Assembly (NCBI RefSeq): GCF_025989125.1
Contig: NZ_JAPDNR010000001.1
Span: forward strand, 5,568,087 to 5,632,086
DNA length: 64,000 nucleotides
Source: Chitinophaga nivalis
GTDB lineage: Bacteria > Bacteroidota > Bacteroidia > Chitinophagales > Chitinophagaceae
Direction of reading: 5' to 3'
Part shown: one piece after another, positions 27,081 through 37,061 of the stretch
Position numbering within the stretch: the stretch's first letter is position 1
How the letters are laid out: each line of letters starts with the position of its first letter
The notes under the pieces: generated by a model
Seen by the model: only the letters and a program-made list of their open reading frames with translations
The model's database searches: none
Told to the model about the DNA's origin: nothing
Made by a program: the position numbers and the translations under genes

Positions 27081-28118
27081 TTATGGGAGAAGTATGTTAT
27101 CGATACCATGCACGACACCATTTCCTGCCGGACAGTTGGCGAGATTGATGGCTTCGCCGCCAAACCGGTATATCTTTGCCGGCACACTGTTTTTATTCCC
27201 CGTGAAAGAGGTACCATTATACGTTTGAACACTGCCGCCTATCCCTATCTTTTCTCCGTTCAGGGTGACCAATGCATGATTGACAGAAGTATCTGCCATC
27301 CGGTGTATCCGGTCCAGGAAACTACGGCCTGGCAATACATGATATTTCAGCAAGGCGGCAAGTTCTGCGGGCGGGATCGCCAGTATACTATCCGGCGTAG
27401 TAAGATTAAATCCTGGCTTCAGTGCTCCCTTCGTTCGCATCACGGCATTCACAGGCGCCAGCACCGTATACTCGTTGGTTTGCAACAAAGGCATTAATCC
27501 ACTGTGTTGTACCGCCAGCGCAAACAGCGTGAGTGTTGTATCACTCACCAGCAGCTGTGCCAGATGCCGTGTGTTTTCCGGCCGTATTACCTGCGTGGCA
27601 ATCTGCAGATACCCATTGCCGGCCTTTACATCAATATCAGACATGACTACCCCATTTACGCGTGTAACCGTATCCGTACCCGCTAAATAGCGGCTCACAT
27701 AAGCGTGATAACCATTCGCTGATGAAACAGGTTGGTTGTCGCCCAATGGTAGCTGCCGGAAGGAATACCTGCCAGGCAAGGTGGCATACACTGCTACCTG
27801 TGTAAACCAATCCCGGTCATAGGGCGTAGCAGGTATATTGCCCAACCGCAGTAAATTGAACGCATTATTATCAGGCGCCAGCAAAGTAGCCGCTGTATTA
27901 CTCTTCAACCTTTCCGACTGACCGGTATAAACGAGCAGTTCATGGCAAATGGAAAAATTGAAATTATCTTCCAGCACATAGCCTATCCGGGTTCTGTCTT
28001 CGGCTTCTTTTCCGGATGTCACGGGGTCTTTACTACAGGCCGCCAGCAACAGTACACCACCCAGCAAGACGATCAGACAGTTTATTGTATACCACCAGGG
28101 TCGTTTCCGATTCATCAT
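27081..28118 (-). CDS. Fasciclin domain lipoprotein, third of four
   Basis: The protein has 345 residues with a lipobox (LIVLLGGVLLLAACSKDP) and two FAS1 units: ATLLAPDNNAFNLLRLGN in the first, EYTVLAPVNAVMRTKGALKP in the second. The C-terminal H2 box reads GVVHGIDNILLP. It is separated from the preceding fasciclin gene by 12 nt and from the next by 24 nt. The paralogues are diverged rather than identical, so they probably bind different partners (inference). Confidence 0.85.
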   Translation of the reverse strand: MMNRKRPWWYTINCLIVLLGGVLLLAACSKDPVTSGKEAEDRTRIGYVLEDNFNFSICHELLVYTGQSERLKSNTAATLLAPDNNAFNLLRLGNIPATPYDRDWFTQVAVYATLPGRYSFRQLPLGDNQPVSSANGYHAYVSRYLAGTDTVTRVNGVVMSDIDVKAGNGYLQIATQVIRPENTRHLAQLLVSDTTLTLFALAVQHSGLMPLLQTNEYTVLAPVNAVMRTKGALKPGFNLTTPDSILAIPPAELAALLKYHVLPGRSFLDRIHRMADTSVNHALVTLNGEKIGIGGSVQTYNGTSFTGNKNSVPAKIYRFGGEAINLANCPAGNGVVHGIDNILLP

Positions 28119-28130
28119 AAAACTGATTTC

Positions 28131-29435
28131 TTAATTGAAAGGATAAAAGAGTTTACCAACTTTATACAGGACACCGTTGTCGAGATTGTAATTATTCACG
28201 GGCTTCAACGGATCGGTATCTTTAGGTATCATAATTTTTGCAGCCTGACGGCGGTCCTGTACATAAGCGATGCCATTGGCGGCAGAGAATTGCAGGTCTT
28301 CCGGATATTTCACATACGTCGACACGGAGTAGGCTGTTAACCGGGTCATTTTATTGAAGGTGCCATTATTGATTTTTCCTTTCAGCATATCAGGATATAA
28401 AATACGGGGAGGATATCTATCCGCACCATCACCAATGCCATTGGTCAATATATTATGTGCCAGTAATGTATCCAGCGAAGAAAAGTGGTAGGTAAACATG
28501 ACTTCTGTGTAATCCTCGTTTGCCCAGCTCTCTACGCCAAACGGATAGCGGTAGGCAAATCTCCGCAGGTCGTCAATGGTATGAAAGCCGGCATCATAAA
28601 ATGCCTGATTGGTAGGCGCGAATACAACCGGTATATTCCGGTTGTTGATGGTACCATTGGCCGGATTGGTTTTACGGGCGGACAGCAAATCCTCATCCAG
28701 TGGTGGTGAGAGTATGTCATAAAAAATAGTTCCATCAAAATACACATCAGTTTTTTTGATGCTATCCAGTAGCAGGATGGCATCCCGGTACATGCGGAGA
28801 TCAGGATCTGTTTGAATCACGTCCCACAGCGTTTTGCTTTCATCTATAGGGGCAAAACTGATTACTTTGCCAATCGGATAAATAAAACCATTGGCAGCCG
28901 CCACAGGCGGTGTATTCGTAGCTACTGCATCATTATTGACGTAAAGCTGATCTGCTTTCTGTATAGATAAATAAGCCTGATTAATCACAAATTGCTGCTG
29001 CGGAATCAGTACCGTATCCATCCGCATGGAAGGCATAAAAGCAGTTATCTGTAAACCTTCCAGTGCATTGTTATCATAAGCACCTGGCAGCATATGGCCG
29101 GCTACTATTTTCCGCAGAGAGTCCGGCGGTAGCTGTTTCATTTTAGCAGCGCTTAGTCCGGCTGCCAGCATCGCCTTGTTCCCGGGTACCAACAGGGTAA
29201 AATTCCGGTTGGTTGCCAGCATATCCGCATAGCCTGTCTGCTGCAATGCCTGATAAAAAAGGCTCAATGAATCTGCTTTTTCCAGGATCTTCAATAAATG
29301 TTCTTTATCTGATTCCATTGAACCGGATGGCCGGATCAGCGAGTCGGATGATTTGAGACAGCCGGCAGACATTGCCCATAGCGAGATGCAAGCAATGATG
29401 ACAGTTATATGATGTGTTATATTTTTTTTGTACAT
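28131..29435 (-). CDS. Fasciclin domain lipoprotein, second of four
   Basis: At 434 residues it is the longest of the set. The N-terminal lipobox is IACISLWAMSAGCLKSS. The first FAS1 unit has FTLLVPGNKAMLAAGLSAAK. The second has VVFAPTNQAFYDAGFHTIDD and carries insertions that make it longer. The C-terminus (NLDNGVLYKVGKLFYPFN) is a degenerate FAS1 end box, with VLYKVGKLF in place of the usual V-H-x-I-D. Confidence 0.82.
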   Translation of the reverse strand: MYKKNITHHITVIIACISLWAMSAGCLKSSDSLIRPSGSMESDKEHLLKILEKADSLSLFYQALQQTGYADMLATNRNFTLLVPGNKAMLAAGLSAAKMKQLPPDSLRKIVAGHMLPGAYDNNALEGLQITAFMPSMRMDTVLIPQQQFVINQAYLSIQKADQLYVNNDAVATNTPPVAAANGFIYPIGKVISFAPIDESKTLWDVIQTDPDLRMYRDAILLLDSIKKTDVYFDGTIFYDILSPPLDEDLLSARKTNPANGTINNRNIPVVFAPTNQAFYDAGFHTIDDLRRFAYRYPFGVESWANEDYTEVMFTYHFSSLDTLLAHNILTNGIGDGADRYPPRILYPDMLKGKINNGTFNKMTRLTAYSVSTYVKYPEDLQFSAANGIAYVQDRRQAAKIMIPKDTDPLKPVNNYNLDNGVLYKVGKLFYPFN

Positions 29436-29452
29436 GCCATGTGTTATTAAGA

Positions 29453-30472
29453 TTATCGAATCAGGGCACTATCCGGTACGACCGGCAACTGGTCTACCTG
29501 ATGCACAATACCATTAACCGCCTGCTGGCCAGGCCTGCTATAGGGAATATTCACCCAGTCGCCATAAAAAATAATACGCAACCCAAATTCAGGATCACGG
29601 TAATTGAGCGGCATCACCTTGATCCTGATCCCTTCGCCGGTATTAGCCCGCTCAACAAACAACAGCACTTCTCCCTGCAGAAAGGGCCCTTGTGGAGGAG
29701 CCATCCTCACATCATTCGTAAAAAAGAAAACCTGATTCATCACATAACTACCGAATACCAGCTTTTTATAATCGGTCGTTTTCATATTATTGATATCTTT
29801 TTCTTCCCAGTGATGCATGGCAAATGCTTCATTGGTGGGCGCCAGTATCACCTGCGATGGTTGCGTAGCCAACGCTTCCCAGTAACCAAATTTTTTCAAC
29901 CCGGCAACAAGACAGCTATAATGTGGGTTACCGGCCAGGATCTCCTGCACAGAACCTGCAGGAACAGTCAATACTTCTTTAAGGGCATGAATAACCCCAT
30001 TACGCGCAGCGATATTTTTTTTCACCACCGCAATACCATTCACATATAAATTGGTATCTAATACCGTGGTAGACGTAAACACGGACTTCTCTCCCAACGT
30101 GACAAAAGGATAGTTCAACGTTTGCGGAATGCCGGTACTGCTTACTTTACCTGGCACTACGTGATACAGCACCATTTTACGTATCGCTTCCGGCAACATC
30201 TTCCGTAAGCTGTCCGGCGTAATGCCCGACCGTTCGAAAGCGCCGTTATCTGGTATCAGGAGTGTATAACCACTGGCTTCATTATCCAGCAACGTATCTA
30301 CCCCCGCCTTTCGCATTGCCTCATAAAACATGCTGAAGGAAAAGTTATTGGTCAGCAGGCTTCTTAAACTTGCAGCAGCCCTGACGGAGGGTGTATCTAT
30401 CGCATCTTTATGGATGCATCCGGCAGTCAGCAACAACAGCAGGATGATTATATATCTGGTATGATCTCGCAT
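29453..30472 (-). CDS. Fasciclin domain lipoprotein, first of four
   Basis: The protein has 339 residues. It is a lipoprotein (YIIILLLLLTAGCIHKDA). FAS1 unit one shows GYTLLIPDNGAFERSGITPD and GVIHALKEVLTVP. Unit two shows QVILAPTNEAFAMHHWEEKD and NGIVHQVDQLPVVP. It starts 15 nt downstream of the preceding lipoprotein gene. Confidence 0.85.
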   Translation of the reverse strand: MRDHTRYIIILLLLLTAGCIHKDAIDTPSVRAAASLRSLLTNNFSFSMFYEAMRKAGVDTLLDNEASGYTLLIPDNGAFERSGITPDSLRKMLPEAIRKMVLYHVVPGKVSSTGIPQTLNYPFVTLGEKSVFTSTTVLDTNLYVNGIAVVKKNIAARNGVIHALKEVLTVPAGSVQEILAGNPHYSCLVAGLKKFGYWEALATQPSQVILAPTNEAFAMHHWEEKDINNMKTTDYKKLVFGSYVMNQVFFFTNDVRMAPPQGPFLQGEVLLFVERANTGEGIRIKVMPLNYRDPEFGLRIIFYGDWVNIPYSRPGQQAVNGIVHQVDQLPVVPDSALIR

Positions 30473-30487
30473 TGCTTGTCATTATTT

Positions 30488-31744
30488 TTATTGAGGAATT
30501 TCGTTGAAACCACGTTGTACCTGCATCATGTAAATCCGATCGTATACGATCTCCATAATATTGAGTGTGGCAGATATGTGATACCTGTTGCCCGAACTGG
30601 TAATTAAATTCAGGTTCGGCGCCACATTTATATTAGAGAGCTGTGATGGCGCATTCAAAAAGGATTCGTACCGGTAGGTATTGTACACGGCGGGATTGGC
30701 GGTGTACTGTACAATCGTTGTTACTTTTCCCGGCCGGTCGGCATCGCCGAAAGTATATTCTGCAAAGGGCAATGTAGGCGGCAGCCGGCGTCCTCCGGGT
30801 AATAAATTATCGTAGGTACGCAGGGTATCTTTATCAAAAAAATATTCCCTGGGCAACAAGGGTAGCGTCATGTAGTTGATAACGGTATCCATTTTTCCGG
30901 TAAGCGTCGTGTAGTAGTTATTGTTATACCCCGGCAGCGGCACATAGGTGTATACGCCCGATCTTTCCTGCATCTTATAACTGTATTTTACAGACACCTT
31001 TTCAGGAAAACTGGCCATAAAGAAAAGTTCCGCCAGCTTTGGCAATACACCGGACAGGTTGATAAATCCTACATAGATTTTATCCTTTTCAAAGGCCTGA
31101 TGAATAAACTGTTCTTTTCTTACATACAATCCGAATTTGTTTTTATCCAGATCACGGCTGAGTATTTGTAACGTGTATACTTCATCCTTTGTAAAATCCA
31201 CTACCGTATCTACCAATACCTGGTTTCTTATTGCTTTTGACAGACTGGAAAAAGGAATACTGTTTCTGGGCCGGTTGACAAAAACAATCCGGTGTTTTCC
31301 GGCTGGAATCTGCGCCCAGGCAGAGAGATCAAATCCATTGATAACAGGTGCCGTCAACACATGCTTATTACCCGGATATTCAAAATTAACAGGGGTGGTG
31401 CTAAACACTTTTCTGTTATATTGATCTATCACATAATGCCCCTCGGAGCTGTTACCGGCATTGATCGGATAGGAAGTGCTGAACAATTGCCGGGTGGTCA
31501 GAAAATCGCACATAGTGGCAGCGTTCAGTGGTATGCCCTCCCCATCTGTTTCGGGGTCCATCAGAAATGTAAAGAAAGAAGAAACACCCCCACCCTGTAA
31601 TACATCGGGCGTAACTGCCACCGAATTGAACACCCGCATATAAGCAGGGTTTTCTACGGGATCACGCTCTTTGTATTTATAACAACCCAACAGCAGCCAG
31701 CTGGCAGGCAGTATAAAAAACAGGTACATTATTTTGTTTTTCAT
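30488..31744 (-). CDS. Surface lipoprotein of unknown family
   Basis: The protein has 418 residues. A lipobox is clear (FILPASWLLLGCYKYKERDP). The mature part begins NPAYMRVFNSVAVTPDVLQG, a pattern close to the start of DUF4397-type beta domains, and then IPAGKHRIVFVNRP, again DUF4397-like. I do not recognise the C-terminal half. It sits 8 nt after the DUF4397-like gene and 15 nt before the first fasciclin gene, so it belongs to the same surface complex or locus. Confidence 0.55.
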   Translation of the reverse strand: MKNKIMYLFFILPASWLLLGCYKYKERDPVENPAYMRVFNSVAVTPDVLQGGGVSSFFTFLMDPETDGEGIPLNAATMCDFLTTRQLFSTSYPINAGNSSEGHYVIDQYNRKVFSTTPVNFEYPGNKHVLTAPVINGFDLSAWAQIPAGKHRIVFVNRPRNSIPFSSLSKAIRNQVLVDTVVDFTKDEVYTLQILSRDLDKNKFGLYVRKEQFIHQAFEKDKIYVGFINLSGVLPKLAELFFMASFPEKVSVKYSYKMQERSGVYTYVPLPGYNNNYYTTLTGKMDTVINYMTLPLLPREYFFDKDTLRTYDNLLPGGRRLPPTLPFAEYTFGDADRPGKVTTIVQYTANPAVYNTYRYESFLNAPSQLSNINVAPNLNLITSSGNRYHISATLNIMEIVYDRIYMMQVQRGFNEIPQ

Positions 31745-31752
31745 GAATGGTA

Positions 31753-33543
31753 TTATTTATTGTGTTTGATAACAATTAGCTTCGGATTTGTTCCTGCCTG
31801 TCCGCCTACCAGCGCCATTGTATAGATACCGTTTTCAGCAGGTGGCCGGGTATAGGAACCGGAATACATCCGGTCGTTGGCGATAAAGGTATTGGCAGCG
31901 GTAATGGGCGTGATATGGGTCAGTAATATACCCGGCGATTGGCCCCCCGCCGTATTGTTGACCCATATTTTCTGCGGGAAGTAAGCATATTCATCATTGC
32001 TCAGGCCATGATCAGGTGTGCCGTCTGCTTTGTATCCCTGTATATTTTCTAACCGGTACATAATACTGCCATTCTTGAGCGGCACCACACCAGGCGCCAG
32101 ATTACGGTAAGCGGAAGGAAAACGCAACGTATCCGGATACACATATTCCGGCAGGAAAAGCTGCCCGTTATGGGTGAAGGTGATAGCCGTATATTCATTG
32201 CAAAAGTTCATACACCTGCTTTGCCAGGCATAAGGAATCCGGAACCGGCGGCGTTCTCCGTCTGTACCATCGTCGGGGCCCAGGCTGCCCGAGGGATCCA
32301 CACCGGTTTTATAAAGGGTATTGGTCATGTCGTTGGCCGTAAACACCAGTTGTGTACCTCCCTCCTTGCCCGCATAGGCCCAGATGGTATAGTTATCGAA
32401 AGGATATAGCTGCAGCGTGGTCGTAGCCAGCGTATTTCCGGCGGCATCCAGGGCCTCGATGGTATGATGCCCTTGTATCACGGTATAATACTTTGCCGGG
32501 ATGGCTTTTTCACGGAAGATATTCCCGACATAATCCAACGGTTCTCCTAATGGTCTTCCATCTACCCGGATCGTAATTTTTTTTCCGGGGATGGTATTGA
32601 CAGCATTCAGGCGGGCATAGCTCAGATTAACACCGGGATCCAGATCTGTGATGAGCTGATAGGCGTTGGCCCGCCGCGATTCCCGGCTGGCGGTACCGGT
32701 ACAGTTGTAGTCGAAGGTAAACATACCATTGACCACCATCATCGTGTATACCCCACCCGGCTTGAAGGTCACTACCGGTGGCATAAAACCTTCCTGCGGC
32801 AAGGCACCTGGTATACACGCATTAAATGCCGGCACCATCTTACCCGTTACCAACTGCCTTTTAAAATCAGGCGTTCCACCGGCAAATAGTTTGAATTGAT
32901 AGGCGCCGTAAGGTATTTCCACATATCCGGAAGCAGCACCACTGGCAACACCATTTAACAGGGGATCCACCTCACTTCCATCTGCAAACGTGAGCGACAC
33001 CGGCCCACCCACATTAAAGGCGGAATGCGGATCTCCCAGGTTGACGATGCGGATCTTAAAATGCTCGGGGTTTGCCGGTGGCGTATTATTACGGGGAAAG
33101 CTGGTGATCTGCCCGGTAGGCAACAGGTAAAAATCCCGGGGATATGCCGGATCATTTGTGATCAGTGTATCCTTAAACGTTATCTCGCTGTTAACCAGCG
33201 GAACAGACAAAAAAGCAGCACCGGATTTATCCAGTAATGCGGTAGGGATGGAAAAAGAAGTGCCGTTTTTCCATACACCTTCCGGGAAGAGTTGTTTACC
33301 GATGACAGAAGTTTGCTGTTCATCAGTAATGATGCGTTTAGGCATCGCCAGCACGATATTGTTTACCACTGCACTGAGGTCACGCTGACTGATGTTAAAT
33401 AAACGGATATTGGAATTTGTTAAGGTGAGCAGGTTGTCCTGTGGTATGACAGAAGATTCCTTATTTTTCGTACAGCCCATGCTGATACTCAAAAACAACA
33501 GGAATAATAAATAGTAGGAACTACGTTGCTGACAACAATACAT
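31753..33543 (-). CDS. DUF4397-like repeat lipoprotein
   Basis: The protein has 596 residues with a lipoprotein signal (LLFLLFLSISMGCTKNKE). The mature chain looks like repeated beta domains of the DUF4397 sort. FKIRIVNLGDPHSAFNVGGP, GYVEIPYGAYQFKLFAGG and GGVYTMMVVNGMFTF form one unit; LSYARLNAVNTIPGKKITIR, YYTVIQGHHTIEAL and YTIWAYAGKEGG form a second. The C-terminal 180 residues are unassigned. Such proteins are often exposed at the surface. It directly follows the STN-type receptor with a 25-nt gap. Confidence 0.65.
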   Translation of the reverse strand: MYCCQQRSSYYLLFLLFLSISMGCTKNKESSVIPQDNLLTLTNSNIRLFNISQRDLSAVVNNIVLAMPKRIITDEQQTSVIGKQLFPEGVWKNGTSFSIPTALLDKSGAAFLSVPLVNSEITFKDTLITNDPAYPRDFYLLPTGQITSFPRNNTPPANPEHFKIRIVNLGDPHSAFNVGGPVSLTFADGSEVDPLLNGVASGAASGYVEIPYGAYQFKLFAGGTPDFKRQLVTGKMVPAFNACIPGALPQEGFMPPVVTFKPGGVYTMMVVNGMFTFDYNCTGTASRESRRANAYQLITDLDPGVNLSYARLNAVNTIPGKKITIRVDGRPLGEPLDYVGNIFREKAIPAKYYTVIQGHHTIEALDAAGNTLATTTLQLYPFDNYTIWAYAGKEGGTQLVFTANDMTNTLYKTGVDPSGSLGPDDGTDGERRRFRIPYAWQSRCMNFCNEYTAITFTHNGQLFLPEYVYPDTLRFPSAYRNLAPGVVPLKNGSIMYRLENIQGYKADGTPDHGLSNDEYAYFPQKIWVNNTAGGQSPGILLTHITPITAANTFIANDRMYSGSYTRPPAENGIYTMALVGGQAGTNPKLIVIKHNK

Positions 33544-33568
33544 GACACGTTGTTTTTAAGAATTGGTT

Positions 33569-36500
33569 TTATAAAATTCTGTAGGCAATACCCAATGAAA
33601 ATTCCGACCCACGTTTGTACTGTCTGTACAAGTAAGTACTGCCATGATATTTACCATTGTTGCCGGCATTGGTATACACCTGTTTATAGCTGGGATCCAG
33701 CAGATTTTTCGCAAAACCTTTCAACAGAAAATACTTCCCCAGTTGTTGTGCAAACACCAGATCCAGGATAGGTACCGGCCGGTCAAAAATATCAGGCGTA
33801 CCATCCAGCTGTACCTGCACCAGTCTTGCGCCTACAATATTGAAGTTGCAGGATACCGTGGTTTTAGTAGCAGGATTATTATAGTCGAGTGCAGTATTGA
33901 TAGAATAGGGCGCCTGTTCAAACACCGGACTGGTAGCGGGTGAAAGCCGGTCGTTGATACGCGAAGCTTCCAGTCGTTGCGGGTTCTTATCGATCCGGCT
34001 CACCGCCAGCATCACGTTGGCATTAAAGAACAGGTTTTTCAAAGCAGGCGAAATAAACCGCAGGTTACGGCGCAGTTCAAACTCCGCTCCATACACCTGG
34101 CCTTTGTTCGGATCATTCTGAAAATTTACCAATGGAAACTCCGGTGAAGTAGATAGGTTACCCTGCGATTTATAATTGAATACTTTTTGCAGCTGATTGC
34201 TGATTGATTTGGAAAATGCTGAAACAGCCCATACCTCATTGGGGCCGGTAAACCATTCCCAACGAAAATCCATACTGTTGGTGAGCTGGTTTTGTAAACC
34301 GGGATTACCGCCTACTACCGCAAACTGAAAGGGATCGAAGGAATAAATGTTCGTCAGCTCACGTAGTTCAGGCCGTGCCAGGGACGTACTGTAAGCCAGC
34401 CGGATATTCATATTGTCCCGTACCGCATAGGTAACATTGGCAGAATAATAAGGCTGATAATCTACTGTGTAATTGGAGAAAGGTTTGTCGGTAATATTGC
34501 GTACGCTTACACCGGGGAGATTACTGGCCAGATCGAGCATAGGCGGCAGATATACCTGGTTGGTATCTACACTGGCTTCAATAACGGTAGATTCGAAACG
34601 AACGCCCCCGGTTATACGTAAACGCGCACTAACATGGGCGTCGGCCATAAAATAGAAAGCCCTTGTTTCATAGGCACCCGTGTAATTGTTCGGCGATTTT
34701 TTTATCTGATATAAAAAACCACCTACCCTGGGTTGCCCTTCTTCATCAAAAGCAGCGGGATCTTTCAGGCCTACGTACCGGGTAGATACCAGGCGGTTGA
34801 TATCTCCTTTCACGGCACCCAGCAGGTCGCCACCACCGCCCAGATTACTGCCCGGCAACCCCAGGATATTCTCCCGGTAATCCCGTTCTCTTCTGAGAAA
34901 AGCGCCTCCGATTTTGATCACCTGCTGCAATCCCCGGATGGTAAATGGTTGCGTCAGGTCTACCTTTGCATGATAGTTATCTTCGTACAGCTTTCTGAAT
35001 TGCCGGCCATTGGGATCAGCAATAATGGCGCTGGCATAATCGTTGCCCAGCCCATGTGTTAAACCAGTGACAAAAGCATAGGTATCTGTACCAATACCTA
35101 CACCATTGGGATCCATTTGCTGCACGGTTCTTAGTTGCGCATAGTTGCTGGAACGGAAATCAGGTTCATCCTGCACGGTTTTGGAAGTGCTCAGGTTATA
35201 AGTAAGCCGGGGCGACCATGCTTGCTGCAAAAATTTATGTTCTCCCTGAATATTGTAAGTATCGAAAGTACGATAGGTTAATTTCAGCTGGTTGATGATA
35301 TTGTATACCGGAAAATTCAGACCGGTATTTTTCCATTGGCCGGTAAGATTGCTGGCAATGGCTTCTGCACCTCGGCTGCCTACAAACTGAAACTGCACCA
35401 CATGCTGCGGCGTGAACTGATAAGCCACCCCAATTAATCCGCCATAGTTAATGGTACGTTTGCCGGTGTTTTCATTGTAGGCAATATAATGCCCCAGCCG
35501 CGGGTAGGCAGGCGTAATAAAACCCGGGATATGCAGCTGATTGAAGATCTTACCGGACCCGGTTACCACACCCTGATACAGGCTGTATTGATTCCGTTCG
35601 CCGTTGTATACATCTTCATATCGCTGGTAATAATTTGCACTCATTATCAATCCTAACTTATGCCGGCCGAAAACTTTATAGGAGTCGCCGAATGTAATCC
35701 CATACAGCTGATTGGGGCTGGCATTTTTATAGCTGGTGGTCAGTACCGGATCGAAACCTTGCATAATATTACTGATACGCATCGCCTCTTTCGCCATGGC
35801 CGGGTTATTACGGCTTTGAATAAACAGCTCCTGCATTTGTATCAAACCGCCGGGATACTGGTTAGACAGCTGCAGAAAATCGGCCGGGAGGGCATGTGTT
35901 TTCACCCGTTGTCCCCAGAAGCCCAGGTTATCATTATAGAATCCATTATACTTTCCGTTGAGGCCAACGTTGGAATTAAACCCCACCTGGGCGGTGACTT
36001 CCAGGGTACGTTGTGTGGGTACTGATTTCGTTTTCAATTCCACAATACCGGCGGCAGCATCAGCAGATCTATCCGGCGTAAGGGTTTTGTAAACGGTGAT
36101 ATTATCCAGCAAACCAGCCGGAATCAGATCGAGGGGAACGGTGCTGCGGTCGGGGTCTGCAGAAGAAAGGCGGGCGCCATTTAATTCTGCAATAACGCTC
36201 CGGTCGCCCAGCCCGCGGATGGCCACGTATTTATCATCCGTGATAGATACGCCTGTTACCCTTTGCAGCGCCTGTGCCGTTGTGATGCTGGCGGTTCTTT
36301 CGATCTGCTGTGCTGCAATGCCATCAGAAATAACGGCCGCCTTTCTTCTTTCAGAGAGCAGGGCCGCATCGGTATGGTGGTTTCTGACCGCAGAAACCGT
36401 GACTTCATTGAGGCTGGTTTTCGACAGTGCCAGTTTAATCTGCAAAAATGTGGTACCGGTAGCCTGTACTTCCTTCCGGTCGTATCCTACATGGCTGATC

Positions 36501-37015
36501 ACCAATAATGTATTCGTTGCAGGCGCCTGAAGGCTGAATATTCCTTTTTCATTGGTAGCCGTTCCCCGCCGGGAGTGACCGATCGTGATGGAGGAACCAG
36601 GTAGAGGAACGCCGCTTTCTGCATCAGTCACCAGGCCGTGAAAAGTGGTGCCCTCCTCTTCTTCCACCCCATTTTTCTTCGGCTCCTCTTTCTTATCCAT
36701 TTTCAATACCACCTTAACAGGCGAAAAAATACTGTATTGAATACTGGTTTGAGTGCGAATAGCTTCCAATACATCTTGCAGGGAAATAGTTGCTGCTTTT
36801 ACCTTTACAGCGGCTGTTAGTCTTTCTGTAACGCCACTACCATAAGAAAACCGGACAAGGGTTTGTGCTTCTACTGTCTTTATCAATTCAGCCACGGTGA
36901 TTGTGGTGTTGTGCAGGCGAATACTTTGTGGCGGCGTTTGCGCGCGTACCCGCCACATACACATGACGGAGCATAGTAAGAAAAAGAAATACCTGATAAG
37001 TTGTCTGTGCTGCAT
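33569..37015 (-). CDS. TonB-dependent receptor with STN domain
   Basis: The protein has 1148 residues. The order is signal peptide (FFLLCSVMCMWRVRAQ); STN/secretin-like domain at about 28-105 (IRLHNTTITVAELIKTVEAQ), which contacts FecR in signalling receptors; CarboxypepD_reg domain (TFHGLVTDAESGVPLPGSSI); plug (GVSITDDKYVAIRGLGDRSV, LDLIPAGLLDNITVYKTLTP); and barrel ending FSLGIAYRIL. It lacks the SusC hallmark layout and has no SusD partner, so glycan import is not indicated. Placed 46 nt after the FecR gene, it is the likely trigger of the ECF sigma/FecR cascade. Confidence 0.88.
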   Translation of the reverse strand: MQHRQLIRYFFFLLCSVMCMWRVRAQTPPQSIRLHNTTITVAELIKTVEAQTLVRFSYGSGVTERLTAAVKVKAATISLQDVLEAIRTQTSIQYSIFSPVKVVLKMDKKEEPKKNGVEEEEGTTFHGLVTDAESGVPLPGSSITIGHSRRGTATNEKGIFSLQAPATNTLLVISHVGYDRKEVQATGTTFLQIKLALSKTSLNEVTVSAVRNHHTDAALLSERRKAAVISDGIAAQQIERTASITTAQALQRVTGVSITDDKYVAIRGLGDRSVIAELNGARLSSADPDRSTVPLDLIPAGLLDNITVYKTLTPDRSADAAAGIVELKTKSVPTQRTLEVTAQVGFNSNVGLNGKYNGFYNDNLGFWGQRVKTHALPADFLQLSNQYPGGLIQMQELFIQSRNNPAMAKEAMRISNIMQGFDPVLTTSYKNASPNQLYGITFGDSYKVFGRHKLGLIMSANYYQRYEDVYNGERNQYSLYQGVVTGSGKIFNQLHIPGFITPAYPRLGHYIAYNENTGKRTINYGGLIGVAYQFTPQHVVQFQFVGSRGAEAIASNLTGQWKNTGLNFPVYNIINQLKLTYRTFDTYNIQGEHKFLQQAWSPRLTYNLSTSKTVQDEPDFRSSNYAQLRTVQQMDPNGVGIGTDTYAFVTGLTHGLGNDYASAIIADPNGRQFRKLYEDNYHAKVDLTQPFTIRGLQQVIKIGGAFLRRERDYRENILGLPGSNLGGGGDLLGAVKGDINRLVSTRYVGLKDPAAFDEEGQPRVGGFLYQIKKSPNNYTGAYETRAFYFMADAHVSARLRITGGVRFESTVIEASVDTNQVYLPPMLDLASNLPGVSVRNITDKPFSNYTVDYQPYYSANVTYAVRDNMNIRLAYSTSLARPELRELTNIYSFDPFQFAVVGGNPGLQNQLTNSMDFRWEWFTGPNEVWAVSAFSKSISNQLQKVFNYKSQGNLSTSPEFPLVNFQNDPNKGQVYGAEFELRRNLRFISPALKNLFFNANVMLAVSRIDKNPQRLEASRINDRLSPATSPVFEQAPYSINTALDYNNPATKTTVSCNFNIVGARLVQVQLDGTPDIFDRPVPILDLVFAQQLGKYFLLKGFAKNLLDPSYKQVYTNAGNNGKYHGSTYLYRQYKRGSEFSLGIAYRIL

Positions 37016-37061
37016 TATATTTTTTTCTACAGTTGATATGATAGGACCTCTACCGGATGCT

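Noticed and set aside
33569..37015. SusC-type glycan receptor
   Set aside because: There is no SusD-like partner and the fasciclin/DUF4397 neighbours do not fit a polysaccharide utilisation locus.
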